Below are positions 1-7,088 of a DNA stretch of 9,749 bases, piece after piece. The translations under genes and the position numbers were made by a program. Every line of letters starts with the position of its first letter. Position 1 is the first letter of the stretch. The stretch comes from JAZQHR01 sp045540695. Its GTDB lineage: Bacteria; Bacillota; Clostridia; UMGS1810. The stretch lies in NCBI GenBank assembly GCA_045540695.1, contig JAZQHR010000102.1, forward strand, positions 1-9,749, in the 5' to 3' direction. The notes under the pieces were generated by a model, which worked only from the letters and a program-made list of their open reading frames with translations, had not been told where the DNA came from and did no database searches.

Positions 1-1
1 C

Positions 2-1570
2 AAGGCTATGTCGTTTGGCAAAAGTCGAGCAAAGATGCACACCAAAGACGAAAACGAGGTTACATTTAAAGATGTAGCAGGTGCAGACGAGGAAAAAGAA
101 GAGCTTGTTGAGATAGTTGAATTTCTAAAAGAACCTAAAAAATACGAGGCGCTTGGTGCGAAAATTCCAAAAGGCGTGCTACTTGTAGGCCCTCCGGGAA
201 CAGGTAAGACGCTTCTTGCAAAAGCCGTTGCAGGCGAAGCGGGTGTACCGTTCTTCTCTATTTCAGGTTCGGACTTTGTAGAAATGTTTGTCGGCGTTGG
301 TGCATCAAGAGTAAGAGATTTATTTGAAAAGGCTAAAAAAGAAGCACCAAGCATTGTATTTATAGATGAAATTGATGCGGTTGGTAGACAGAGAGGTGCA
401 GGTCTTGGCGGTGGTCACGACGAAAGAGAACAGACACTAAACCAGTTACTCGTAGAGATGGATGGTTTTGGCGCAAATCTTGGAGTAATCGTAATAGCGG
501 CTACAAACAGACCTGACATACTTGACAATGCCCTACTTCGTCCTGGTCGATTTGACAGACAGATAGTCGTAGGCACTCCTGATATAAAGGGCAGAGAAGC
601 AATACTAAAGGTTCATGCCAGAAAGAAACCTCTTGGAAAAGACGTTGACCTATCAGTTACTGCAAGAGCTACTGCTGGTTTTACAGGTGCAGACCTTGCA
701 AACCTATTAAACGAAGCGGCACTTCTTGCGGCACGTAAAAACAAAAAAGAAATCAACATGGTTGAGATAGAAGAAGCTATGATTAAAGTGGTGGTTGGTA
801 CAGAGAAAAAATCTCACACTATCACCGAAAAAGAAAACAGGCTTACTGCATACCACGAGGCAGGTCATGCGATTGCCACAAGACTTCTTGAAACGCAGGA
901 CCCTGTTCACCAGATATCTATCATTCCTAGCGGAATGGCAGGCGGTTACACTATGCACCGCCCTACTGAAGATAAGTATTATCACACAAAACGCGAAATG
1001 CTTGAAACTATAGTAGTACTTCTTGGCGGTAGATGTGCAGAAAAAATCGTTCTTGACGATATAAGCACCGGTGCATCAAACGACATTCAGCGTGCATCAA
1101 AAATTGCTCGTGAGATGGTTACCAAGTATGGTATGAGTGACAAGATAGGTCCTATATCATTTGGCTCAGAAAATGACGAGGTATTTATAGGCAGAGATTT
1201 TGTTCAGTCGAAAAACACAAGTGAGAGCGTTGCTGCTGAAATTGACAGCGAGGTAAGAAGTATAATAGAAAGTTGCTACAAAGATTGTATCAAGCTTTTG
1301 GAAGATAACATCGATAAACTTCACGCGGTAGCAAAGGTTCTTCTTGAAAGAGAAAAAATCACAGGCGAGGAATTTGAAACAGTATTTAATGGTGGTACTC
1401 TCCCATCACTTGATGGAAAAGATGTTGAAATTGCAGAAATCATCGAAGATGTTAATACTGCTGAAAGCGAAACACCAGAACTAATTCCAAGTGAAATAAA
1501 AGCTGATGTTACTACTGATGCTGAAGAAGCAGACGAAGTAAAAACTGAAACAGAAGAAACTGAGGAATAA
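2..1570 (+). CDS. ftsH: ATP-dependent zinc metalloprotease FtsH, 3' portion (5' end outside window)
   Basis: Membrane-anchored AAA+ protease that unfolds and degrades membrane and regulatory proteins as a hexamer. The open frame runs back to the window edge (Lys-Ala before the first ATG at 8), so the ATG at 8 is an internal Met in the linker after the membrane segments; the transmembrane part is missing only because of the window boundary. Counting from that Met: Walker A GPPGTGKT at 61-68, Walker B with IDEID near 119-123, the second region of homology with NRPDILDNALLRPGRFDR near 167-184, the zinc site HEAGH at 283-287 and the third zinc ligand Asp359 in TGASND. All catalytic parts are present. 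The last ~50 residues are a low-complexity acidic tail (Glu/Asp/Thr), variable in this family. A strong terminator follows directly. Identification is secure. Confidence 0.97.
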   Translation, partial: KAMSFGKSRAKMHTKDENEVTFKDVAGADEEKEELVEIVEFLKEPKKYEALGAKIPKGVLLVGPPGTGKTLLAKAVAGEAGVPFFSISGSDFVEMFVGVGASRVRDLFEKAKKEAPSIVFIDEIDAVGRQRGAGLGGGHDEREQTLNQLLVEMDGFGANLGVIVIAATNRPDILDNALLRPGRFDRQIVVGTPDIKGREAILKVHARKKPLGKDVDLSVTARATAGFTGADLANLLNEAALLAARKNKKEINMVEIEEAMIKVVVGTEKKSHTITEKENRLTAYHEAGHAIATRLLETQDPVHQISIIPSGMAGGYTMHRPTEDKYYHTKREMLETIVVLLGGRCAEKIVLDDISTGASNDIQRASKIAREMVTKYGMSDKIGPISFGSENDEVFIGRDFVQSKNTSESVAAEIDSEVRSIIESCYKDCIKLLEDNIDKLHAVAKVLLEREKITGEEFETVFNGGTLPSLDGKDVEIAEIIEDVNTAESETPELIPSEIKADVTTDAEEADEVKTETEETEE

Positions 1571-1574
1571 TTTT

Positions 1575-1609
1575 AAAAAGCTATGCGAATTTGTCGCATA
1601 GCTTTTTTT
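1575..1609 (+). terminator. Rho-independent terminator of ftsH
   Basis: A perfect 14-bp stem (1575-1588 with 1594-1607) closes a 5-nt loop (ATTTG) and ends in a run of seven T. It starts 4 nt after the ftsH stop codon. The A-rich left foot pairs with the T run, so it may also work weakly on the other strand, but no gene comes from that side. Confidence 0.93.
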
Positions 1610-1611
1610 GC

Positions 1612-1633
1612 GGAACGACACATAGGTCGTTCC
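1612..1633. repeat. Small perfect inverted repeat, candidate dispersed intergenic element
   Basis: GGAACGAC (1612-1619) and GTCGTTCC (1626-1633) form an 8-bp perfect stem around a 6-nt loop, ACATAG, followed by CTACAG. It is richer in G+C than its surroundings and has no T run, so it is not simply a second terminator. Short inverted repeats of this general look are often scattered between genes in Clostridia; that this one is a multicopy element is inference from one copy. Confidence 0.5.
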
Positions 1634-1658
1634 CTACAGTTCTCAAGGGGGAAGCCGT

Positions 1659-1704
1659 TTATACAACTTAATATTATTGACGAAATATTCAAAATGTTGT
1701 ATAA
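1659..1704. promoter_or_regulatory. Widely spaced inverted repeat overlapping the promoter, candidate operator
   Basis: TTATACAAC (1659-1667) and GTTGTATAA (1696-1704) are perfect 9-bp inverted copies with centres 37 nt apart. The right copy covers most of the -10 box and the left copy lies upstream of the -35 box. A repressor binding both arms could block the promoter. The region is very AT-rich, so chance is possible, and no regulator gene lies beside it. Confidence 0.35.
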
Positions 1705-1705
1705 T
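1677..1705 (+). promoter_or_regulatory. Sigma-A-type promoter for the DUF486-MATE operon
   Basis: TTGACG at 1677-1682 and a perfect TATAAT at 1700-1705 are separated by exactly 17 nt. Transcription would begin near 1712, leaving a leader of about 34 nt that includes the GGAGG site of the first gene. It is one of the best promoter matches in the window and follows the ftsH terminator, so the two membrane genes form their own unit. Confidence 0.8.
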
Positions 1706-1745
1706 ATTTCTTGCTGAATTTTAATAGATTTTGGAGGTAAGATAT

Positions 1746-2084
1746 ATGTTACAAGCGATAAAACCCGTTACACTTCTTATAATATCAAACATTTTTATGA
1801 CATTTGCGTGGTACGGACATTTAAGATTTAAAAACAAGGCATTATGGATAGTTATACTTTCAAGCTGGGGACTTGCATTTTTTGAATACATATTTCAGGT
1901 ACCTGCAAACAGACTTGGAAGTGAGCATTTCACAACTGCACAGCTTAAAATAATTCAGGAAGTAATCACGCTTACTGTATTTTCGATTTTCTCAGTTGTG
2001 TACTTAAAAGAAAAATTTACTATGAACTATCTATATGCGTTTATCTGCATACTTGGAGCGGTATTTTTCATATTTAGAAAATAA
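1746..2084 (+). CDS. DUF486-family small membrane protein (DMT-superfamily-like)
   Basis: A 112-residue hydrophobic protein with about four membrane helices, the usual size for the DUF486 family, which is related to small multidrug-resistance/DMT proteins. The motif FMTFAWYGHLRFK in its first third is typical of DUF486, and it ends on a hydrophobic helix with a short basic tail (FRK). The function of the family is not established. The start is the ATG at 1746: GGAGG at 1733-1737 sits 8 nt upstream. An in-frame TTG at 1731 would lie on the ribosome binding site itself and is rejected. It is first in an operon with the MATE exporter 21 nt downstream, which suggests but does not prove a shared transport role. 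Confidence 0.85.
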   Translation: MLQAIKPVTLLIISNIFMTFAWYGHLRFKNKALWIVILSSWGLAFFEYIFQVPANRLGSEHFTTAQLKIIQEVITLTVFSIFSVVYLKEKFTMNYLYAFICILGAVFFIFRK

Positions 2085-2105
2085 CTTCATCGAAAGGAAA
2101 TATTC

Positions 2106-3491
2106 ATGTTTAAGAAACTAATTGGTGACAAAGAATTTTACAAAAGAATAATAGCTATTACTATCCCGATACTTATTCAAAATGTTATTACAAACTTTGT
2201 AAGCTTAATTGACAACATTATGGTAGGTCAGGTTGGCACAGAGCAGATGTCTGGTGTTGCTATAGTTAATCAGCTTATATTTGTGTTTAATCTTGCGATA
2301 TTTGGCGGAACTGCGGGTGCCGGCATATTTACTGCACAGTATTTTGGAAAAGAGGACCACAGAGGTGTTCGCGACACTTTCAGGGCAAAGCTTGTTATTG
2401 TTTCTGCTATAACTATACTGGTCGGATGCATTTTTGCATTCTTTTGTGAACCTTTAATATCGCTTTTCCTACACGAAGGAGATGTTGGTCTTGACCTTGC
2501 CAAAACCCTTTATTACGGCAAAAAATACATTTATATAATGCTACTCCAACTCCCTGCATTTGCACTGTCACAGGTATACTCGGGTACGCTTCGTGAAACA
2601 GGCAAAACTGTTGTGCCAATGCTGGCAGGTATAGTGGCAGTTGTTGTTAACGTAAGCCTTAACTATGTACTTATATTCGGGCATTTCGGTGCACCGGCAC
2701 TTGGTATAGAAGGTGCTGCGATTGCTACTGTTATTGCGCGATATTCAGAGCTTTTGGTAGTGGCACTATGGACACATAATCGTTCTGACAAAAACGTATT
2801 TATAGAAGGTGCGTACAAATCACTTAAAATACCAAAACCTCTTATAAAGGATATTTTCAAAAAAGGCACACCACTTATGCTAAACGAGATACTATGGTCG
2901 CTTGGTATGACAACACAGCTTCAATGTTACTCTGTAAGAGGTCTTGAGGTTGTATCGGCATATAACATAAGCTCTACTGTATCTAATCTTTTCTTCTGTG
3001 CATTTTTTGCATTTGGAACTTCTATTTCAATTATAATAGGTCAGCGTCTTGGTGCAGGCGAAATAGAAAAAGCAAAAGAGGAAAATACAAAAATTCTTGC
3101 ATTTGTAGTTGCGATATGTGCACTTATTGGCATAATAATGGCACTACTTGCACCGATTATACCTGAGGTGTACAACACCGTACCAACTGTTAAAAAGCTT
3201 GCGTGTGATTTTCTTTTGGTATGTGCCGCACTTATGCCGTTTATATCATTTGCACACTGCACTTATTTTACACTACGTACAGGCGGAAATACAATCGCTA
3301 CATTTGTATTTGACTCGGGATTTATGTGGTGTATATGCATACCGCTTGCGTATGCGTTATCACGATTTACCAGTATGAATATCCTTGTGCTTTACTCGAT
3401 TATTCAGTCGCTTGAGGTTGTAAAATGTGTGATTGGATATATATACTTAAAAAGTGGCAAGTGGGCAAAAAATATAGTTGATAATATATAA
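2106..3491 (+). CDS. MATE-family multidrug/toxin or metabolite efflux protein
   Basis: A 461-residue integral membrane protein of usual MATE length, expected to have 12 helices in two six-helix halves and to export organic cations or other small molecules in exchange for Na+ or H+. The first helix carries the family pattern SLIDNIMVGQVGTEQMSGVA (about residues 32-51), followed by the Gly-rich segment FGGTAGAGIFTAQYFGKED. The second half starts with KGTPLMLNEILWSLGM near 251. The substrate cannot be read from sequence. The start is ATG 2106, preceded by AAAGGAAA at 2092-2099 and following the DUF486 gene by 21 nt, so the two are probably co-transcribed. It converges on the catabolic operon, with a shared palindromic terminator between them. 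Confidence 0.93.
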   Translation: MFKKLIGDKEFYKRIIAITIPILIQNVITNFVSLIDNIMVGQVGTEQMSGVAIVNQLIFVFNLAIFGGTAGAGIFTAQYFGKEDHRGVRDTFRAKLVIVSAITILVGCIFAFFCEPLISLFLHEGDVGLDLAKTLYYGKKYIYIMLLQLPAFALSQVYSGTLRETGKTVVPMLAGIVAVVVNVSLNYVLIFGHFGAPALGIEGAAIATVIARYSELLVVALWTHNRSDKNVFIEGAYKSLKIPKPLIKDIFKKGTPLMLNEILWSLGMTTQLQCYSVRGLEVVSAYNISSTVSNLFFCAFFAFGTSISIIIGQRLGAGEIEKAKEENTKILAFVVAICALIGIIMALLAPIIPEVYNTVPTVKKLACDFLLVCAALMPFISFAHCTYFTLRTGGNTIATFVFDSGFMWCICIPLAYALSRFTSMNILVLYSIIQSLEVVKCVIGYIYLKSGKWAKNIVDNI

Positions 3492-3497
3492 AATTAA

Positions 3498-3525
3498 AGG
3501 CTTGAGAATTTAAATTCTCAAGCCT
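3498..3525. terminator. Bidirectional terminator between convergent units
   Basis: A 28-nt perfect palindrome (3498-3511 against 3512-3525) lies between the stop of the MATE gene and the stop of the minus-strand operon. On the minus strand it is followed by a T-rich run (TTTAATTTTATA); on the plus strand the following TATTTGTTA is poorer in T. It should end both transcripts, with the better T tract serving the minus-strand operon. Confidence 0.85.
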
Positions 3526-3530
3526 ATTTG

Positions 3531-4526
3531 TTATCTTACTTTTAGCACTACTTTACCGATATTTTCACTTCTTTCAAGTATTGCGTGAGCTTCCTCTGCC
3601 TGTGACATTGATAGCACTTTATAGATGCTTGGTTTAATCCTTCCCGACTCTATTTTTTCCCAAACTTTGTCTACAAGCTGTTTTAAAATGTACGCTTTCA
3701 TCTGGGGTGTTCTGTTTCGAAGCATACTGCCGACAAGGTGTAATCCTTTTGTAAGAAGCGGACGAAGCTGAACGCTTGTTTCGATACCCGCAAGTGTCGA
3801 TATGACAATCCAGTATCCACCGCGCGCCATATACGGAAGGCTTTTGCCAAGAGTCTCACCTGACAAGCAGTCCATAGATATGTTAACAGGTGTGCCATTT
3901 TCTTCTTCCAATTTAAGGATCTCTGCTACATCTTGTGTAGATGAATTTATAATAATATCTGCACCAAGGTCTTTTATCTTTTTGGCAATTTCATCAGATA
4001 ACACAGATGTAATAACTCTTGCACCAAATGCCTTTGCCATAGGAATTGCTACGCTTGCAAGTCCTGAAGCACCTGCAGGGATAAAGGCTGTCTGTCCTTC
4101 TTCCAAATGCCCCTCTATAAAGAGGTTTAAGTAGGATGTGGCATAAGCTTCAGGAAGTGCAGATGCCTCCTCTAATGTAAGACCTTTTGGTACAGGCATA
4201 GCCATATCATACCTTACAGATACATACTCGGCATAACCGCCACCACCAAGAAGTGCACATATACAATCGCCTATTTTGAAATTGCTTTCATTTTTTGCTG
4301 TTTCGCCCATATCGATGATTTTTCCAGCTATCTCAAGTCCCATCCACTCCGGACATCCCGCAGGCGATGGATATTTGCCTTGCCTTTGCAAAAGGTCAGC
4401 ACGGTTTAGTGCTGCTGCGTGGATTTCGATAAGAATTTCATCGTCTTTCATAGTTGGAAAATCCACGTCCGACCATACAAGGTTTTTATCATCATCTACA
4501 AGCATTGCTTTCATAGTATTTTTCAT
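3531..4526 (-). CDS. Zinc-independent MDR oxidoreductase, quinone reductase (PIG3-like)
   Basis: A 331-residue protein of the medium-chain dehydrogenase/reductase superfamily, closest in pattern to NAD(P)H:quinone reductases of the PIG3/zeta-crystallin group, which reduce quinones or activated double bonds. The N-terminal GroES-like domain carries the PIG3-type motif ALNRADLLQRQGKYPSPAG (about 39-57) and GLEIAGKI (63-70). The cofactor domain follows, with a glycine motif GASGLAS near 152-158 in which the usual final Gly is Ala157. The catalytic zinc ligands of alcohol dehydrogenases are absent, as expected for this branch. It is the last gene of the operon: its ATG lies 1 nt after the SDR stop (TGATATG), and AAAGGA (4542-4537) inside the end of the SDR gene is its ribosome site. 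Met5 is also a possible start but is further from that site. The physiological substrate is unknown; a crotonyl-type or enone reductase role fits equally well. Confidence 0.88.
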   Translation of the reverse strand: MKNTMKAMLVDDDKNLVWSDVDFPTMKDDEILIEIHAAALNRADLLQRQGKYPSPAGCPEWMGLEIAGKIIDMGETAKNESNFKIGDCICALLGGGGYAEYVSVRYDMAMPVPKGLTLEEASALPEAYATSYLNLFIEGHLEEGQTAFIPAGASGLASVAIPMAKAFGARVITSVLSDEIAKKIKDLGADIIINSSTQDVAEILKLEEENGTPVNISMDCLSGETLGKSLPYMARGGYWIVISTLAGIETSVQLRPLLTKGLHLVGSMLRNRTPQMKAYILKQLVDKVWEKIESGRIKPSIYKVLSMSQAEEAHAILERSENIGKVVLKVR

Positions 4527-4527
4527 A

Positions 4528-5292
4528 TCAGTCAGTTCCTTTCATAGATAATGTTCTTCCACCGTCACACACGTAAGTCTGTCCTGTTATAAATCTTGCC
4601 TTGTCAGATGCTAAAAATTCAACAAGGTTTGCTATATCTGAGGCTAAACATTTTTCACCAAGTAAATTAGTTTTTAATGTTCTTTCTGTATCATTATCTT
4701 CACCCGGACGCTGTACTACACCCGGTGCTACAGAATTTACATTTATTTTGTGTGGACCTAGCTCTTTTGCGAGAGCCTTTGTAAGCGACATTACGCCGCC
4801 CTTTGACGCTGCGTAATCACAACAGGTCGCAAGCCCGTTTATACCAACTGCAGATGCGAAGTTTATAATCTTTCCACCCTCGCCTTGTGCTATCATTATT
4901 CTTGCAGCGGCTCTTGATGCCCAAAATGCACCATACAAATTCACCTTTAGTACGCGGTCTATTACGTAATCCTCCTGCTCAACAAGTGGTACGTATTTTG
5001 CATCTTTGCCTGCTATTCTAGCGCTTCCACCCGCAATATGTACCATTATATCAAGTCTGCCAAGCTCTTTTACGGCGGTGTTTATGGCATTATCGATGCT
5101 AGCGGAGTCGGTTACGTCTGCTACATAGCCTTTTGCTATACCGCCTATATTAGTGATTTTGTCAACAGTTTTATTAACCGTTTCTTCATTTATATCGCAC
5201 ACTGCGATTTTGATTCCTTGTTTTGCGAGAGTAACTGCAGTTTCACTGCCTATATATCCCCCCGCACCTGTAATAAATGCTACTTTGTTCAT
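4528..5292 (-). CDS. Short-chain dehydrogenase/reductase (SDR), probably NAD-dependent
   Basis: A 254-residue classical SDR, the family's standard length, interconverting an alcohol and a ketone. Visible motifs: cofactor loop TGAGGYIG (8-15), acidic Asp33 after strand 2 (favours NAD over NADP), structural Asn118 in KVNLYG, catalytic Ser147 in NFASAVG and the active-site pair Tyr160/Lys164 in YAASK. The C-terminal GQTYVCDGG (237-245) is the usual SDR ending. The normal NNAG motif reads H85-I-A-G-G here, which is unusual. A well-placed ribosome site, GGAGAG, overlaps the last codons of the Gfo/Idh/MocA gene, whose stop is 2 nt before this ATG. Fourth gene of the operon. It probably oxidises or reduces a polyol or sugar-derived hydroxyl, but the exact substrate cannot be stated. 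Confidence 0.93.
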   Translation of the reverse strand: MNKVAFITGAGGYIGSETAVTLAKQGIKIAVCDINEETVNKTVDKITNIGGIAKGYVADVTDSASIDNAINTAVKELGRLDIMVHIAGGSARIAGKDAKYVPLVEQEDYVIDRVLKVNLYGAFWASRAAARIMIAQGEGGKIINFASAVGINGLATCCDYAASKGGVMSLTKALAKELGPHKINVNSVAPGVVQRPGEDNDTERTLKTNLLGEKCLASDIANLVEFLASDKARFITGQTYVCDGGRTLSMKGTD

Positions 5293-5294
5293 TT

Positions 5295-6278
5295 TTAATT
5301 CTCTCCTATAATTTTATATAATACTTCCTGAACCAGATACTCGTGTTCATACGAATACGGATTGTTTTTTTCACCCATAACTGAAAGGTACAAATCCTTT
5401 ATCATTTCATCATATCGGAATAGAGTTGGAACATCTGCAACTTCAACATCTTGCTGCATATTCTTATATGCGTGTGTTGCAAAATCAATGGTGGATTTTG
5501 TCATTTTTACGTCAAGTTCGATTGGCTTTATTTCAACAGTACCCTTGCTTCCCATAACAGCAAATCGTCTCATTCCCCAGCCGTTCACTTCTACAGAAAG
5601 GTTAGTGATTTTTGCAACTGCCCTATCATACTCAAGCACAGCAAAGCAGTTATCGTCAGAATATACTCCTTCAAAGCCTGTTTGTTTTATAAAAGATGTA
5701 ACATTTTTCGGTTTGCCAAGTATGCTTACAACCAAATCAATAAGATGTGACCCGAATATGTACATAGAACCGCCTTTGAAATGCTTTAGCCACTCTCGGT
5801 ACTCTTTGGAATGATATGTGCTCATCTCGGCGTCTATCTGATAAATTTCACCAAGCTCGCCCGACTTTATCATATCCATAAGCTTTTGAATTGCAAAGTT
5901 ATAACGGTACATATATCCAAGCTGTACTGTAAGATTTTTTGCCTTTGCACTATCAAGAAGGTGTTTATATTCTGTGAGAGTGCCCGATGCGGGTTTGTCA
6001 AGATGTACGTGTTTACCTTTATCAATACACTTTTGTGCTGTTTTGGTTAAATTCCGTATATCTGTTTCCACGATAATTAGATCACATTTTTCTATAAGCT
6101 CATCCTCGCTCATTCGCTTTAAATTCCGGTAGCAAGGCATGTTTCCCCTTTTTTCTATCCAATCTTTGTTAGTTTCTGCATATCCTACTACTTTAAAAAG
6201 CTCGGGGAATTTTTGTATAGCAAGCATTTTTCCTTCGCCATGATTGTGACCTATTCCTATCTGTCCAACCTTAATCAT
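5295..6278 (-). CDS. Gfo/Idh/MocA-family NAD(P)-dependent oxidoreductase
   Basis: A 327-residue protein of the glucose-fructose/inositol dehydrogenase family, which oxidises or reduces hydroxyls on sugars, inositols and glycosides. The N-terminal Rossmann fold has GIGHNHGEG (8-16) and Glu35 at the end of strand 2 (AETN). The family Lys is present in HLDKPASG (K95; usual form EKP), and the C-terminal domain shows GGSMYIFGSHLID (169-181) with the conserved His178. The Asp that many members carry four residues before that His is Ile174 here. It starts on ATG 6278 directly after the previous gene's TAA (0-nt gap); GGAGG within that gene's last codons is the ribosome site. Third gene of the operon. 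The family is certain and the substrate is not. Confidence 0.93.
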   Translation of the reverse strand: MIKVGQIGIGHNHGEGKMLAIQKFPELFKVVGYAETNKDWIEKRGNMPCYRNLKRMSEDELIEKCDLIIVETDIRNLTKTAQKCIDKGKHVHLDKPASGTLTEYKHLLDSAKAKNLTVQLGYMYRYNFAIQKLMDMIKSGELGEIYQIDAEMSTYHSKEYREWLKHFKGGSMYIFGSHLIDLVVSILGKPKNVTSFIKQTGFEGVYSDDNCFAVLEYDRAVAKITNLSVEVNGWGMRRFAVMGSKGTVEIKPIELDVKMTKSTIDFATHAYKNMQQDVEVADVPTLFRYDEMIKDLYLSVMGEKNNPYSYEHEYLVQEVLYKIIGEN

Positions 6279-7088
6279 TTAAAAATTCCTCCAGTCAAAT
6301 ACTGTTCCCATAGGGAATTTTATATCATTTGCAAGCTCAGAATAAACTAAAGATGCATCTTTAGGATTGCATACTCTTGAAACAATCGGCAGAGCCTTTA
6401 TTCTTCCGCGTGATATCATATCAAGTATTGCACGGCAATCGTCATGATGCGTCCAATGGTGCGGATAAGACTCGTGCTTTGGCCTTACAAAATTGTGCGC
6501 ACCAATAAGCTTTACTCCGGGTTTATGCACATGCTGATAATAATCAGCTGCACAATCAGATACCCTTGTACAGCCGAGAAGGGATATTCTGCCCATCCAC
6601 GAGGCACACTCGAGTGCCTGCTTCATAGCCACAGATACACCTGTTACTTCAACGGTAGCATTTACACCCTTCCCATTTGTAACCTCTTTTACCTTATTTA
6701 CAAACTCAGGGTCAGTTGAGTCAAACGCATAATCTGCACCAAGCTTAAGTGCAAGTGCACGTCTGTCCTCATTTAAATCAACAGCGATTAGCGGGTTCGC
6801 TCCGCTTTGCCTTAAAAACTGCACTGAAAACATTCCAAGAAGGCCAAGCCCCATAACATACCCTACTCCGCAGTAGCCGAGTGACTTTGGAAATGCTCCT
6901 GCCGTATTTGCCACATTGCCTGCAGTATTTGTCATTCCTAAAAGACACGCTCTTTCGGTACCACCGCTGACAACGGTATATTCCATTTTAGCAAGAACCT
7001 CATCTTCCTTTGGATATTTAAAATCAACGTCTAAAAGCTCTGCTACATTTGGCTCAGTAAAAAATATCTGTTTTTTCTGCATGATCAT
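6279..7088 (-). CDS. Zinc-type alcohol dehydrogenase relative with large internal in-frame deletion
   Basis: A 269-residue MDR-superfamily protein; relatives with this pattern are about 350 residues. The start looks normal (VVSGGTERACLLG at 39-51, then FPKSLGYCGVGYV to 78), but the next residues are already the cofactor motif MGLGLLG (79-85). The part that usually lies between, with the rest of the GroES-like catalytic domain and the first segment leading into the Rossmann fold, is absent. After that the cofactor domain is complete: Asp104 (NAD preference), KLGADYAFDSTD, VEVTG, LLGCTRVSD, IGAHNFVRPKHESYPHHWTH and an end GTVFDWRNF. The frame is intact. It probably lacks normal dehydrogenase activity unless it has been repurposed. 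Its ATG overlaps the previous stop (TAATG), with AAAAGGA upstream. Met3 is a less likely start. Confidence 0.85.
   Translation of the reverse strand: MIMQKKQIFFTEPNVAELLDVDFKYPKEDEVLAKMEYTVVSGGTERACLLGMTNTAGNVANTAGAFPKSLGYCGVGYVMGLGLLGMFSVQFLRQSGANPLIAVDLNEDRRALALKLGADYAFDSTDPEFVNKVKEVTNGKGVNATVEVTGVSVAMKQALECASWMGRISLLGCTRVSDCAADYYQHVHKPGVKLIGAHNFVRPKHESYPHHWTHHDDCRAILDMISRGRIKALPIVSRVCNPKDASLVYSELANDIKFPMGTVFDWRNF

Noticed and set aside
8..10. ATG at 8 as the true start of ftsH
   Set aside because: The frame is open to the window edge, and family members have membrane helices before this point, so this is an internal Met.
707..985. 92-codon minus-strand frame inside ftsH
   Set aside because: It lies opposite the conserved ftsH protease domain, and its composition is that of an antisense shadow.
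1731..1745. TTG at 1731 as start of the DUF486 gene
   Set aside because: It overlaps the GGAGG ribosome site that is ideally placed for ATG 1746, and the family starts near that Met.
3802..4134. 110-codon open frame on the plus strand
   Set aside because: It is antisense to the quinone-reductase-like gene and has no recognisable motifs or ribosome site.
5362..5814. 150-codon open frame on the plus strand
   Set aside because: It lies entirely antisense to the well-supported Gfo/Idh/MocA gene, has no ribosome site and shows no family pattern; it is a shadow frame.
6279..7088. Calling the shortened alcohol dehydrogenase a pseudogene outright
   Set aside because: The frame is open, the start and ribosome site are good and the cofactor domain is complete; the deletion is described but loss of function is unproven.
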